A model generated the notes under the pieces. It was not told the DNA's origin. It did not search any database and saw only the letters and a program-made list of their open reading frames with translations. A stretch of DNA of 29,495 nt from a virus. Both the position numbers and the translations under genes were made by a program. Positions 20,039 through 28,770 of this stretch are shown here, one piece after another. Each line of letters begins with the position of its first letter. Position 1 is the stretch's first letter. Location: positions 1-29,495 of the IMG/VR virus record IMGVR_UViG_3300042569_000113. One strand, written 5' to 3'.

Positions 20039-20456
20039 ATACATAGAAACCCCAGAAAAGCTATGGGAAATGTTCGAAGCATACAAGGACAAAGTACACT
20101 CAAACCCAAGAGTAATAGACAAAGCCCTACAAAGCGGTAAAGTCGTTCAAGAGAAGCTACGCGTTCCACTTACATACGAAGGCTTTGAGGTTTGGGGATA
20201 TGAACAAGGCGTAACACTAGACCACTACTTTAGAAATACGAATGGGGCATACGAAGATTATTGCGGGGTCTGCCAACGTATAAAGAAAGCAATACGCCAA
20301 GACCAAATAGAAGGCGGTATGGTTGGCCAATATAACCCGTCAATTACACAGCGTCTAAATAACCTCACCGAAAAGACGGACGTAACCAGCAACGGCGAAA
20401 ACATAAACGAAATAAAAATTTCTATTATTAGACCCGACACCAAAGAACTAGAGTAA
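20025..20456 (+). CDS. terS: Terminase small subunit
   Basis: A 143-residue protein directly before terL and overlapping it by one base. MGKHKYIETPEKLWEMFEAY, the block VPLTYEGFEVWGYEQGVTLD and the end GGMVGQYNPSITQRLNNLTE followed by KTDVTSN follow the layout of Bacteroidota-phage small terminases: N-terminal helix-turn-helix for the packaging site, a central oligomerisation part and a C-terminal segment that contacts TerL. The pac or cos site is commonly near or inside the terS gene, but no site could be identified here. Confidence 0.75.
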   Translation: MGKHKYIETPEKLWEMFEAYKDKVHSNPRVIDKALQSGKVVQEKLRVPLTYEGFEVWGYEQGVTLDHYFRNTNGAYEDYCGVCQRIKKAIRQDQIEGGMVGQYNPSITQRLNNLTEKTDVTSNGENINEIKISIIRPDTKELE

Positions 20457-21607
20457 TGGAACTAAAGTCTACGATAGTCTTTGAACGTAATTACGACGCG
20501 CTTTATAGTAATGAGGCGCGTTTTATCATTAACGAGGGTGGTAGCCGTTCTAGTAAGACCTACTCGCTGTGTCAGCTTATAATGGTGTACTGTCTACAGA
20601 ACCCGCACAAAGTAGTTTCAATCATTCGTAAGACATTCCCAGCGCTACGTGCTACAGCTATGCGCGACTTTCTAGAAGTACTTAAAGAAGCGGGTATCTA
20701 CGACAAGGCTAGCCACAATATGAGCGAACATATTTACAGCTTTCCTAACGGCTCTATAGTAGAGTTCTTTAGTGTTGACGACGAGCAAAAGATACGAGGG
20801 CGTAAACGCGACATAGCGTGGTGTAATGAAGCAAATGAACTTTTCCACGACGACTTTACCCAGCTGAATATGCGTACCGAAAACAAGTTAATCTTTGACT
20901 ACAACCCTTCGGATAGTACAAGCTGGCTTTACGAACTACCAAAAGACGAAAGCATACTAATCAAAAGCACGTATAAGGATAACCCCTTTTTACCCGACAG
21001 CATCAAACGCCAGATTGAAGACTTGAAACGTACAGACGAAGCGCTATATCAAATTTACGCACTAGGCGAACACGCTATAAGCAAAAGTAATATCTACTCA
21101 AACTGGACATTCCTACCTCACAGACCCTCACGCTTCACGCAGTTTGTCTATGGGCTAGACTTTGGTTATAACCACCCCACCGCTTTAATGCGCGTGTACT
21201 GGCACGAAAAAGACATATTCATAGAACCAGTAATTTACGAAAGCTACCTAACCACTACCAACCTTATAGACCGAATGGCTAGCCTAGACGTCGAAAAGGA
21301 AACGGAAATAATAGCCGACTACGCACGGCCCGAAATAATTGCCGAAATGAATAACGCGGGCTACAACGTACAGAACGCAAACAAGGTAGTCAAGAAAGGT
21401 ATCGACAACGTTAAGACGTTCGGCGTGTTTGCTATGGCAGACAAGAACCTAGAAAAGGAATACCAAAACTACAAGTGGAAAAAGATAGGCGACCAAATAA
21501 CGGACGAACCAGTTAAGCTATACGACGATGCTATGGACGCCGTAAGGTACGCGACTACCTACATTAAAGAGCAGTACTTTACAGACGACAGCTATTTTGC
21601 TTTCTAA
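20456..21607 (+). CDS. terL: Terminase large subunit
   Basis: A 383-residue packaging motor of PBSX/Terminase_3 type. Walker A is GGSRSSKT (28-35), the hydrophobic-acidic Walker B DIAWCNEAN spans 119-127, with catalytic Glu125. The C-terminal nuclease carries GLDFGYNHP (Asp235), IADYARPE (Asp288) and LYDDAMDAVRY (Asp357-358, Asp361), the three acidic clusters of the RNase H-like nuclease. Both activities look intact. It is somewhat shorter than many (about 420-450 residues). It is separated from portal and capsid by the replication modules in linear order, but in a circular genome these sets would be arranged around the tail genes. Confidence 0.9.
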   Translation: MELKSTIVFERNYDALYSNEARFIINEGGSRSSKTYSLCQLIMVYCLQNPHKVVSIIRKTFPALRATAMRDFLEVLKEAGIYDKASHNMSEHIYSFPNGSIVEFFSVDDEQKIRGRKRDIAWCNEANELFHDDFTQLNMRTENKLIFDYNPSDSTSWLYELPKDESILIKSTYKDNPFLPDSIKRQIEDLKRTDEALYQIYALGEHAISKSNIYSNWTFLPHRPSRFTQFVYGLDFGYNHPTALMRVYWHEKDIFIEPVIYESYLTTTNLIDRMASLDVEKETEIIADYARPEIIAEMNNAGYNVQNANKVVKKGIDNVKTFGVFAMADKNLEKEYQNYKWKKIGDQITDEPVKLYDDAMDAVRYATTYIKEQYFTDDSYFAF

Positions 21608-21628
21608 ATAAAGACGGACCGCTTAAAT

Positions 21629-21641
21629 TAATATTGTTATG
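21629..21641 (+). promoter_or_regulatory. TAATATTGTTATG start-codon motif
   Basis: TAATATTGTT is followed directly by ATG of the gene at 21639. It is identical to the sequences at 5350, 25896 and 28389. No -33 TTG at 19-21 bases upstream was found here. Confidence 0.5.
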
Positions 21642-23075
21642 GCACAAACTACAATAGCACAACCCCAAGACTTTACACCAGCTTTTAACCAAGTAAAGTT
21701 TTTAATTGACAGCACCAACAAAAACCTAGACGGCTTCAAGTATATCTTTGACGTTTACGACGGGGCTACTCGCATAGGACGTTTTAAAACCCTACCTAGA
21801 ATATTAGACGGCTATGGCGAACAAGACCTATCTAAATTCCTTACTAGCTATTTAAGCTGGGACTTCGAACCGAATGTAACTACAGACTACGTAGCTACAA
21901 ATTGCTTGTTTCAATACGACGTTAAAGTAGGCGAAGAATACGTAGCCCAGTTTAGTTATGGCAGTTCATTAAGTAACTCGGGTGGCTATGTACGCGTGAA
22001 CGTTAACAACACCTTTACGACTGGCGACCAGATTAACATAGTACAAGCTGACGGCGGGGCGGCTAACCCACTTGTCGAAGGCTTACACGTAGTAACCAAC
22101 GCTACTAGTACCTACTTCGAAATAGGCGTACTTTGGACCAGCGTAACTAACGCGGCAATAGACGGCGTAGTAACTTACGCAGATAACCGCAAAATAGCAA
22201 CCTACGATATTACAGACTTAAGCGGCAAACAAGTATTTAACGGGGCTTTCCGTTGGGCCGACTTTCCAGACTACGACCAAACAGACTACGTTCTTAACAA
22301 CCCTTCAAAGCTTTGGCTTACCAACCAACCGAAAACAAACTTTTACGCTACGCTAGGTCAAGACATTTGGCTAAACGCTAAAGCAAAGCCAAGTAAGAAA
22401 ATAGTATTTATAAACAGCAACGGCGAAAGCTTCTACAAAAACACGGTAAGTACTGGAACTATTCTAGGAATAGCTGTAGGCCCTAACAATCTAGGTACGC
22501 TTACGCCTAATACTGGAACGTTACCACTAATCAAAGACGACACAACTTACTATGAATTTTACTACGAAGACGGTAGCGCCCAAGACTCCGAAGTTTACCG
22601 CGTAGATATAGACAGACGCGAAAGCATCGAAGAAGTAGACCTAGTCTTTTTGGACAGAATGGGCTCAATGTCTAGCTTTGCCTTTCAGCTTAAGAACTAC
22701 GAACGTGGCGAAGTGCAACGCGACGAATATAACAAAGACGTGCAAGGCTTCGTAACTGGTGGCCAATGGAAATACGACACCCACGAATTTGGCTTTAACA
22801 CCTACCAAGTAAGCACGACCAAAACGCTAGAGCTAAATACAAACTGGATGACTGACGAAATGGCCCGCTACTTCGAAGAACTTATAACCAGCCCCCAATG
22901 CTTTATTAAGCGTGTTACCTACACTTGTCCAGACGGCCCGCTAGTAACAAGCACAGAATACGTGCCAGTTATTATAACGACAAACAGCTACGAAGTCTAC
23001 AAGCAACGTAACAAAAACCTAATCAAACAAACGATAGTAGTTAAGTACTCAAATAACGACGTAATAAATGGTTAA
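21639..23075 (+). CDS. Large tail protein, probably distal-tail/baseplate hub part
   Basis: A 478-residue beta-rich structural protein (beginning MAQTTIAQPQDFTPAFNQVK). It holds an immunoglobulin-like/galectin-like strand pattern, a middle DITDLSGKQVFNGAFRW block and a C-terminal block (VDLVFLDRMGSMSSFAFQL ... MARYFEELITSPQCFIKRV) recurring in Bacteroidota phage proteins next to the tape measure. It likely belongs to the distal tail ring to which fibres attach. It overlaps the next, larger tail gene by eight bases. Exact Dit or hub identity cannot be fixed from sequence alone. Confidence 0.55.
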   Translation: MAQTTIAQPQDFTPAFNQVKFLIDSTNKNLDGFKYIFDVYDGATRIGRFKTLPRILDGYGEQDLSKFLTSYLSWDFEPNVTTDYVATNCLFQYDVKVGEEYVAQFSYGSSLSNSGGYVRVNVNNTFTTGDQINIVQADGGAANPLVEGLHVVTNATSTYFEIGVLWTSVTNAAIDGVVTYADNRKIATYDITDLSGKQVFNGAFRWADFPDYDQTDYVLNNPSKLWLTNQPKTNFYATLGQDIWLNAKAKPSKKIVFINSNGESFYKNTVSTGTILGIAVGPNNLGTLTPNTGTLPLIKDDTTYYEFYYEDGSAQDSEVYRVDIDRRESIEEVDLVFLDRMGSMSSFAFQLKNYERGEVQRDEYNKDVQGFVTGGQWKYDTHEFGFNTYQVSTTKTLELNTNWMTDEMARYFEELITSPQCFIKRVTYTCPDGPLVTSTEYVPVIITTNSYEVYKQRNKNLIKQTIVVKYSNNDVING

Positions 23076-25890
23076 GATAGTTCTAGAAGGCACGACCTCA
23101 ATAGACACCCTAGTAGGTAGTTTTCAAGCTAGGGTATTAAACGACGGCGGTACGTTTGAAGCGGCAACTTGTTGCGTAGACTTTCTAAAGACGCTAGGCG
23201 GTAACGAAGTGCTAGGCGGTATTCTTGACGTTAGGCCAGACGTAAATTTCCCGCTTACTTTTTCAGTTGGCGAAATACGCGACATAACCAAACGAACGGG
23301 GACATTCTCGAAGACTATTGTACTGCCAGCAACCGACAACAATAACCGCATCTTAAACCACTATTACGACGTAAACATTCAAGCGGGAACGTTCGACCTT
23401 ACAAAGATTACACGCTGTCAAGTACTACAAAACGACGTTATAATTCTAGAAGACGCTATCTTACAACTGGTAAGCGTGAACAAGTCACAGACTACAGCGG
23501 CGTACGAACAAGTTGTTAACTATGAAGTGTTAATAAAGGACACGAAAGCGGAGTTATTCACAGCCATTACCAACGCCGAACTAACAGACATAGACTTTAG
23601 CGACCTAAACCACTTTTCAAACAGCGGTACTATTATAGCAACGTACGGACATACGCAAGCAAATGGCTTTAAATACGTTCTGCCATACTCGCAAGCTGGT
23701 ACAAATAACTACCATATACGCCAACTTAAGCCCGCTATCTACGCAAAGACGTACTTCGATAGGATATTTGCTAACGCTGGTTTTACTTACACGTGGCCGA
23801 GCCTAACAGAAGCCCGCTTCGACAAGCTACTCATTCCTTACAACGGAGACGAAAACCAAATAGGTTGGGACGACTACAAGGTAATAGCTAACGCGGCCTA
23901 TACTACCAACTATGGACAGCCAACAAACGGTAGCTTCACAGCATTTGAAGAACAAATAGATAGCTGGACAGAAGTACTAGACGCGCAGAACTTGTTTAAC
24001 CCAGCGACGGGAATTTACACAGCGCCTACAGACACAGACCCGCTAGCTTCGCAAGGCTATGAATACAACGTAACTATAACATACGAAGTTAATTTCTTTA
24101 ACCACAGCGCTAGCCCCGTACGTCCGTTTATAGGAACGTTCCCAAGTAACGCAACTTTCACGCCATTTGTCAAAGCTAGAAACCCAGTCTTACAAGGTAC
24201 TAACGGAAACTTAACGCCAGTATATGTAAACACCTACATAGCTAGCGGACTTACTACTTTTGGCACTTACACAAACACGGTAATAACTAGCCCTTCTGGT
24301 TACATTCCTACGGGAACGCTTATAGACTTTGCAACTGGTCTAGCGGCTAACTGGCAACCAACTAACAAGTGGCGAACTTCGGCTGGCGTGGCGGCGCAAG
24401 TAGATATTAACCTAGATATTCTAGACGTTAAAATAGAAATACTACCGAACACGAACACCCAACCTATTGGCGGGTTCTTGAATATGAATGAGTACGTACC
24501 AGAAAAGATAAAGCAAAGCGACTTTGTGAAGTCAATCTTTACTATGTACAACTTATTCGCAGACGTAGACCCAGAACAGCCTACTAACATTATACTAAAA
24601 CACCGTGACCAATACTACGACGAAGGCACAGAAAAAGACTGGACGTATAAACTAGCAAAAGACCGAGAACAAAATCTAGAGTTTCTGCCAGACGTAAGTA
24701 GCAAGCGCTTAATCTTAACTTACAAACAAGACAAAGACAGTCCTAACGTACTTTACTACGACACTACTAGAGAAGTTTACGGCCAACAAGAATACATTTT
24801 CAATAGCGAGTATGTCCGCGACATAGACACCAAAGAAATAATCTTTAGCCCTACGCCAATAACTCAAACACCTTTCGGGGCTATTGTGCCAATGATTGAC
24901 GGACAAGCGCCAAAGACAAACATACGCATACTATACGACGGCGGAGTTAAAGCTTGCGGGTTCTACAACCTAATTGACGGCGGGCAAACTGGAACTTACG
25001 ACATACAGACATACCCAGCTATTACCCACTTTGACGACGCGCTTACGCCAAGCTTTGATATTAACTTCGGGGTTAACGACTTCTATTATTACGACCTTCA
25101 AAGCCTTACTAATAACACGCTTTATAATATGTACTGGCGTCGTACTATTAACCAGATTAATGAAGGTAAAATGCTTACCGCGTTTTTCCACTTAAACGAA
25201 GCGGACATTCATAACTTAAAACTGAATGACAAAATACGCATAGACAATTCGTGGTGGAACATTAACAAGGTTATAGACTATAACGCCAATATCGAAGGCC
25301 TTACAAAAGTCGAACTTATAAGCGTAGACACAGAACTAGAACTGGCGCCGTTCATTACCAACAGCGGTACTACTTCGCCTAGCGTAACAACGCAAGTAGC
25401 TTTATCTTCTGTCTATACTTCGCGTATGGCTACGACTAACGTAATTCTAGAAGGTTCGGACGTTGCAGTTTATGGAACACGTAACACGGTAGCGCAAGGC
25501 GTTAGGGGTGTGGTTATAGGCGACGACAAAACGCTAAACGAAGACGGAATAATTACGCCTAGAATTAACGGCATAGCCACGCCAAACACGTCGTATATAG
25601 CTAACCTTACCCAAGTAGGAACGGCTGCGCCTACGGCCCTTATATTAGCTAATAACATAGGTGTAGTAACTTGGTCTAGAACACTAAAAGGAAACTATAA
25701 AGGTGTTCCCGTAAACCCGCTAGACCAGTTGGCAACGTTTGTTATAATCAATAGTAACGAACACGACCACTTAAATAGCGCATACATAAACACGGACGGC
25801 CATATAGTAGTAAAAACTACCAACACACAGAACCACCAGCATAACGACGACATACTTAATAACACAACTCTAGAAATTCGAACCTACTAA
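23068..25890 (+). CDS. Large tail/baseplate protein with YadA-like and HxH C-terminus
   Basis: A 940-residue protein, the largest in the window. The N-terminal part (to about 150) has PDVNFPLTFSVGEIRDITKR then TGTFSKTIVLPAT, a signature of Bacteroidota phage tail-associated proteins. A middle region (about 200-680) is beta-rich and likely forms the hub and tail tip. Residues about 795-835 (VAVYGTRNTVAQGVRGVVIG, then DDKTLNEDG) resemble the repeats of trimeric YadA-head-like beta-rolls. Two HxH motifs near the end (899-901 and 923-925, HDH and HQH) resemble iron-coordinating tips of phage fibres and spikes. It could be a tail tip with cell-binding part; an enzymatic lysin domain was not seen. 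Confidence 0.6.
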   Translation: MVKIVLEGTTSIDTLVGSFQARVLNDGGTFEAATCCVDFLKTLGGNEVLGGILDVRPDVNFPLTFSVGEIRDITKRTGTFSKTIVLPATDNNNRILNHYYDVNIQAGTFDLTKITRCQVLQNDVIILEDAILQLVSVNKSQTTAAYEQVVNYEVLIKDTKAELFTAITNAELTDIDFSDLNHFSNSGTIIATYGHTQANGFKYVLPYSQAGTNNYHIRQLKPAIYAKTYFDRIFANAGFTYTWPSLTEARFDKLLIPYNGDENQIGWDDYKVIANAAYTTNYGQPTNGSFTAFEEQIDSWTEVLDAQNLFNPATGIYTAPTDTDPLASQGYEYNVTITYEVNFFNHSASPVRPFIGTFPSNATFTPFVKARNPVLQGTNGNLTPVYVNTYIASGLTTFGTYTNTVITSPSGYIPTGTLIDFATGLAANWQPTNKWRTSAGVAAQVDINLDILDVKIEILPNTNTQPIGGFLNMNEYVPEKIKQSDFVKSIFTMYNLFADVDPEQPTNIILKHRDQYYDEGTEKDWTYKLAKDREQNLEFLPDVSSKRLILTYKQDKDSPNVLYYDTTREVYGQQEYIFNSEYVRDIDTKEIIFSPTPITQTPFGAIVPMIDGQAPKTNIRILYDGGVKACGFYNLIDGGQTGTYDIQTYPAITHFDDALTPSFDINFGVNDFYYYDLQSLTNNTLYNMYWRRTINQINEGKMLTAFFHLNEADIHNLKLNDKIRIDNSWWNINKVIDYNANIEGLTKVELISVDTELELAPFITNSGTTSPSVTTQVALSSVYTSRMATTNVILEGSDVAVYGTRNTVAQGVRGVVIGDDKTLNEDGIITPRINGIATPNTSYIANLTQVGTAAPTALILANNIGVVTWSRTLKGNYKGVPVNPLDQLATFVIINSNEHDHLNSAYINTDGHIVVKTTNTQNHQHNDDILNNTTLEIRTY

Positions 25891-25895
25891 AAGGC

Positions 25896-25908
25896 TAATA
25901 TTGTTATG
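25896..25908 (+). promoter_or_regulatory. TAATATTGTTATG start-codon motif
   Basis: TAATATTGTT directly precedes ATG of the tape measure gene at 25906. It is identical to those at 5350, 21629 and 28389, with no clear -33 partner here. Confidence 0.5.
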
Positions 25909-27939
25909 AATGAAGTACAAATTCCTTTAAAACTTACGGGCGTTGGCTCAATGAAGGCCGAGTTAAGAAGCTTAAAAGCTGAAATAGCGGCGGCTACAGA
26001 CCCCGTACAAATGGAAGCCCTAGCTAAAAAGGCTGGGGAACTTACCGATAGAATTAAAGACGCTAACGACGCGGTAAACGTGTTCGCTTCTGGGTCTAAA
26101 TTCGAACAGATTAGCAACTCATTCGACGGGATAAAGTCTAGCTTAATGTCTTTGGACTTCGAAGAAGCTAGCGAAAAATCTAAAGTCTTCGCAAGCAATC
26201 TAGGTAAGATAGGCAAAGCCGACATTTCTGGTGCGCTTAAAGGTATTACGGGAATGGTAAAAACTTTGGGCGGCGCTTTCGTAAAGCTAGGCGCGCAAAT
26301 ACTTACAAACCCTATCTTTTTATTGGCCGCTGTTATCGTTGCTATCGTTGCTGGTATCGTTGTATTCTTAAACAAAATAGGCGTACTTCAAAAAGCACTA
26401 GATATTTTAATGATACCTATTAACGCCATTATTGACGGCTTCAAAAGACTGACAGACTGGCTAGGACTTACGCAATATGCCGCAGAAGAAAACGGCAAAA
26501 AGATGCAAGCCGCTAACGAAAAGGCCGCAGAAAGTTCAAAGAAAAGAACGGAAAAAATAAGTAGCGCATACGACATAGAAATAGCCAAAGCTAAAGCCGC
26601 TGGCAAGGACACCACGAATTTAGAAATAGCAAAGAGCAAAGCAATTAACAAAGAAGCAGAAGGCCGCTTAAGGTCCGCTGAAAAAGAATACGCTTACCTA
26701 CAAAAGATAGCTTCTAAAGACAACCTAGAACGCCGTAAGAAATTACGCGAACAAATGGAAGCTGAAAAGAAAATACTTTCAGACGGACGCAAAGACCAGC
26801 GCTTACTTCAAATTGCAGACGACGCAGAACAAGCACAGAAGGCTAAAGAAAACGCTACTAAAAGATTAGAAGCACAGAAGGCTTACGCTAAAAATAGACT
26901 AGACGCACAGCGCACTATTAGGGACATAGAAATAGGTTTGATAGCAAACGATAGCGAACGAGAAATAGCAACCGTAAATGAAAAGTATAAGCGCCTAATT
27001 GAAGACGTAAAGAAAAACGAAAACTTAACGGGTGCGGAAAAGGTACGCTTAACAGCATTATACGAAAGCCAGAAACAAGCCGAACTAGATAAAAGCGCAG
27101 AAGCGCAAGCCCTAGCAGAAACACAGCGACAAGCTAGAATAGCGCAAGCAATTAAAGATAACGAAAACGTACAGCTACAGAAACAAGAAGACTTCGAAGA
27201 ACAAATGCGTTTGTTACGTATGTCTGACACAGAACGCCAGATAGACGAAATACAAACACGTTACTTTGAATTGATAGCTGTAGCTGAACAATACGGTCTA
27301 GATACTATAGAACTAGAAAAGAAAAGAGCGGACGAAATTAAAGCTATTCAAGACAAGGCGGCTAAAGAAGCAAAAGACAAAGCACTAGCAGAAATAGAAA
27401 CAGCTAAACAAGTACGCGACGCTAAAATAAGTACGGTAGGCGACTACGCTAACGCAGTTACAAACCTAGCAACTTTAGTAACAAACGACCAAAAGAAACT
27501 AGAAAAGATTAACAAGGCTAGCGCGCTAGTGCAAATTGGTATAGACACAGCAAAAGCTATTAGTTCACTCGTAGCGGCTTCAAACGCTAACGCATATAAC
27601 GGCGTTACAGCGGGTCTAGCTGGTGCGGCGCAGTTTGCTAGTGGTATTCTACAAATTACTACCAATATGGTTAAGGCTAAACAGCTTTTGAGTAACCCAG
27701 CTGGTAGTGTTTCTGGTGGTGGTTCGAACCCGTCTAGTACAAGTAGCACTACTTCAACAGCGGCCGCCGTTCCTATGGTTAACTTATTCGGACAAGGCAA
27801 CCAACTTAACACAGCTAGCGCGTCGCAAAGCGTTACAAACACGAACCAAAATATAGTAGTTCAAGCTGTAGTAAGTGAAACAGACATAACTAGCACACAA
27901 AACAAAATAGATAAAATCAAAAAAGGTTCTGAACTATGA
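25906..27939 (+). CDS. Tail tape measure protein
   Basis: A 677-residue protein with the tape measure layout: helical N-terminal region, hydrophobic segments (TNPIFLLAAVIVAIVAGIVV, about residues 134-153, and MIPINAIIDGF just after) and then a very long Lys/Glu/Ala-rich coiled coil (about 170-520), ending with a Gly/Ser-rich low-complexity stretch (SVSGGGSNPSSTSSTTSTAA). At about 1.5 Angstrom per residue it implies a tail near 100 nm, typical for siphoviruses. It is downstream of two large tail genes and overlaps the tail terminator-like gene by four bases. The usual neighbours, the tail chaperone-like genes, lie elsewhere and on the other strand. Confidence 0.8.
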   Translation: MNEVQIPLKLTGVGSMKAELRSLKAEIAAATDPVQMEALAKKAGELTDRIKDANDAVNVFASGSKFEQISNSFDGIKSSLMSLDFEEASEKSKVFASNLGKIGKADISGALKGITGMVKTLGGAFVKLGAQILTNPIFLLAAVIVAIVAGIVVFLNKIGVLQKALDILMIPINAIIDGFKRLTDWLGLTQYAAEENGKKMQAANEKAAESSKKRTEKISSAYDIEIAKAKAAGKDTTNLEIAKSKAINKEAEGRLRSAEKEYAYLQKIASKDNLERRKKLREQMEAEKKILSDGRKDQRLLQIADDAEQAQKAKENATKRLEAQKAYAKNRLDAQRTIRDIEIGLIANDSEREIATVNEKYKRLIEDVKKNENLTGAEKVRLTALYESQKQAELDKSAEAQALAETQRQARIAQAIKDNENVQLQKQEDFEEQMRLLRMSDTERQIDEIQTRYFELIAVAEQYGLDTIELEKKRADEIKAIQDKAAKEAKDKALAEIETAKQVRDAKISTVGDYANAVTNLATLVTNDQKKLEKINKASALVQIGIDTAKAISSLVAASNANAYNGVTAGLAGAAQFASGILQITTNMVKAKQLLSNPAGSVSGGGSNPSSTSSTTSTAAAVPMVNLFGQGNQLNTASASQSVTNTNQNIVVQAVVSETDITSTQNKIDKIKKGSEL

Positions 27940-28385
27940 CAAGTTACCAAGCACTTATAAACGAAATTACAGACTTCTACGACAACCACGTTCAAGTTAA
28001 GAAAGTAGGTTCGGACTTCAAAGAACAAATGTTCAACTTCGCCACAAAAGACGAAAAGTACCCTATTGTTTTTATAGTTCCCGTGTCAGCCATAGCAACC
28101 GAAAACACGAACGACTTTATACTAGAAATTTACTGCTTCGATATTATACAGAAGGACCGCGAAAACATTAACGTAATTCTGTCCGACTGCCAGCAAATTC
28201 TATACGACCTTTACACCTACTTTATAAACTCGAATAACTATAACTTCGACCTAGTAGACACGCCTAATTTTAACCCACTTAATAACGACTTACTAGACTA
28301 CGCGGCTGGGTGGGTAATGACTGCAACTTTTGCCGTAAACAACTGGACAGACTGCGCAGTACCACTTAAACAAGAAGGTAATTAA
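27936..28385 (+). CDS. Tail terminator-like protein
   Basis: A 149-residue protein (MTSYQALINEITDFYDNHVQ, then KYPIVFIVPVSAIATENTND and FDIIQKDRENINVILSDCQQ). The pattern of a hydrophobic YPIVFI strand, an F-x-x-E-I-Y-C-F-D strand and a D-R-x-N helix follows the small tail terminator/completion proteins of Bacteroidota phages, which cap the tail tube. It starts inside the tape measure stop codon. A minor tail protein is also possible. Confidence 0.55.
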   Translation: MTSYQALINEITDFYDNHVQVKKVGSDFKEQMFNFATKDEKYPIVFIVPVSAIATENTNDFILEIYCFDIIQKDRENINVILSDCQQILYDLYTYFINSNNYNFDLVDTPNFNPLNNDLLDYAAGWVMTATFAVNNWTDCAVPLKQEGN

Positions 28386-28388
28386 TTT

Positions 28389-28401
28389 TAATATTGTTAT
28401 G
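28389..28401 (+). promoter_or_regulatory. TAATATTGTTATG start-codon motif
   Basis: TAATATTGTT directly precedes ATG of the Trp-repeat gene at 28399. It is identical to those at 5350, 21629 and 25896. No convincing -33 element lies at the usual distance. Confidence 0.5.
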
Positions 28402-28770
28402 GCAATTTATAACCAGTCTTGGCTTCATACTATAGCCCACGACCTACAAGCACCAGACGTAGACGGCAACTTATGGCAAAGCATTTGCTTGCATTACGGC
28501 ATTACACAAACTAAAAACGGCACTTGGCTAGAAGCTTTATGCGACTTCTTTAACGTAAACAAAGCAGAAGGCGAGGCGTGGATACAAGCGCTAGCCCTTG
28601 ACTTTGGGGCTACTGGTCCAGTTAACGGGTCTTGGATTGAAGCCCTAGCGTTACAGATACAAGCAAACGCTGATTTAATTGATATATTTATAGACAGAAT
28701 TAATACAACGGGTGGCGTATTCGAAGCCGAAGCGTGCCTAGAAACCACTTTAAACGAGTTCGAAATATGA
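28399..28770 (+). CDS. Trp-repeat protein upstream of the tail fibre
   Basis: A 123-residue protein with five Trp residues at positions 8, 26, 43, 61 and 79, i.e. every 17-18 residues. The unit is roughly G-x-W-I/L-x-A-L-A/C-x-x-F/L-x-x (for example NGTWLEALCDFF, GEAWIQALALDF, NGSWIEALALQI). This gives about five tandem repeats, each probably one amphipathic helix plus a loop. Residues 85-123 form a helix and acidic tail. It begins with the TAATATTGTTATG motif and overlaps the fibre gene by four bases (ATGA), so it is tied to tail-fibre production: an adaptor, or a fibre-linked protein. No family was recognised with confidence. Confidence 0.6.
   Translation: MAIYNQSWLHTIAHDLQAPDVDGNLWQSICLHYGITQTKNGTWLEALCDFFNVNKAEGEAWIQALALDFGATGPVNGSWIEALALQIQANADLIDIFIDRINTTGGVFEAEACLETTLNEFEI

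Noticed and set aside
25887-26375. Minus-strand ORF of 162 codons opposite the tape measure start
   Set aside because: A shadow of the tape measure frame, hydrophobic and Ala/Ser-rich by complement; the plus frame has clear tape measure character.
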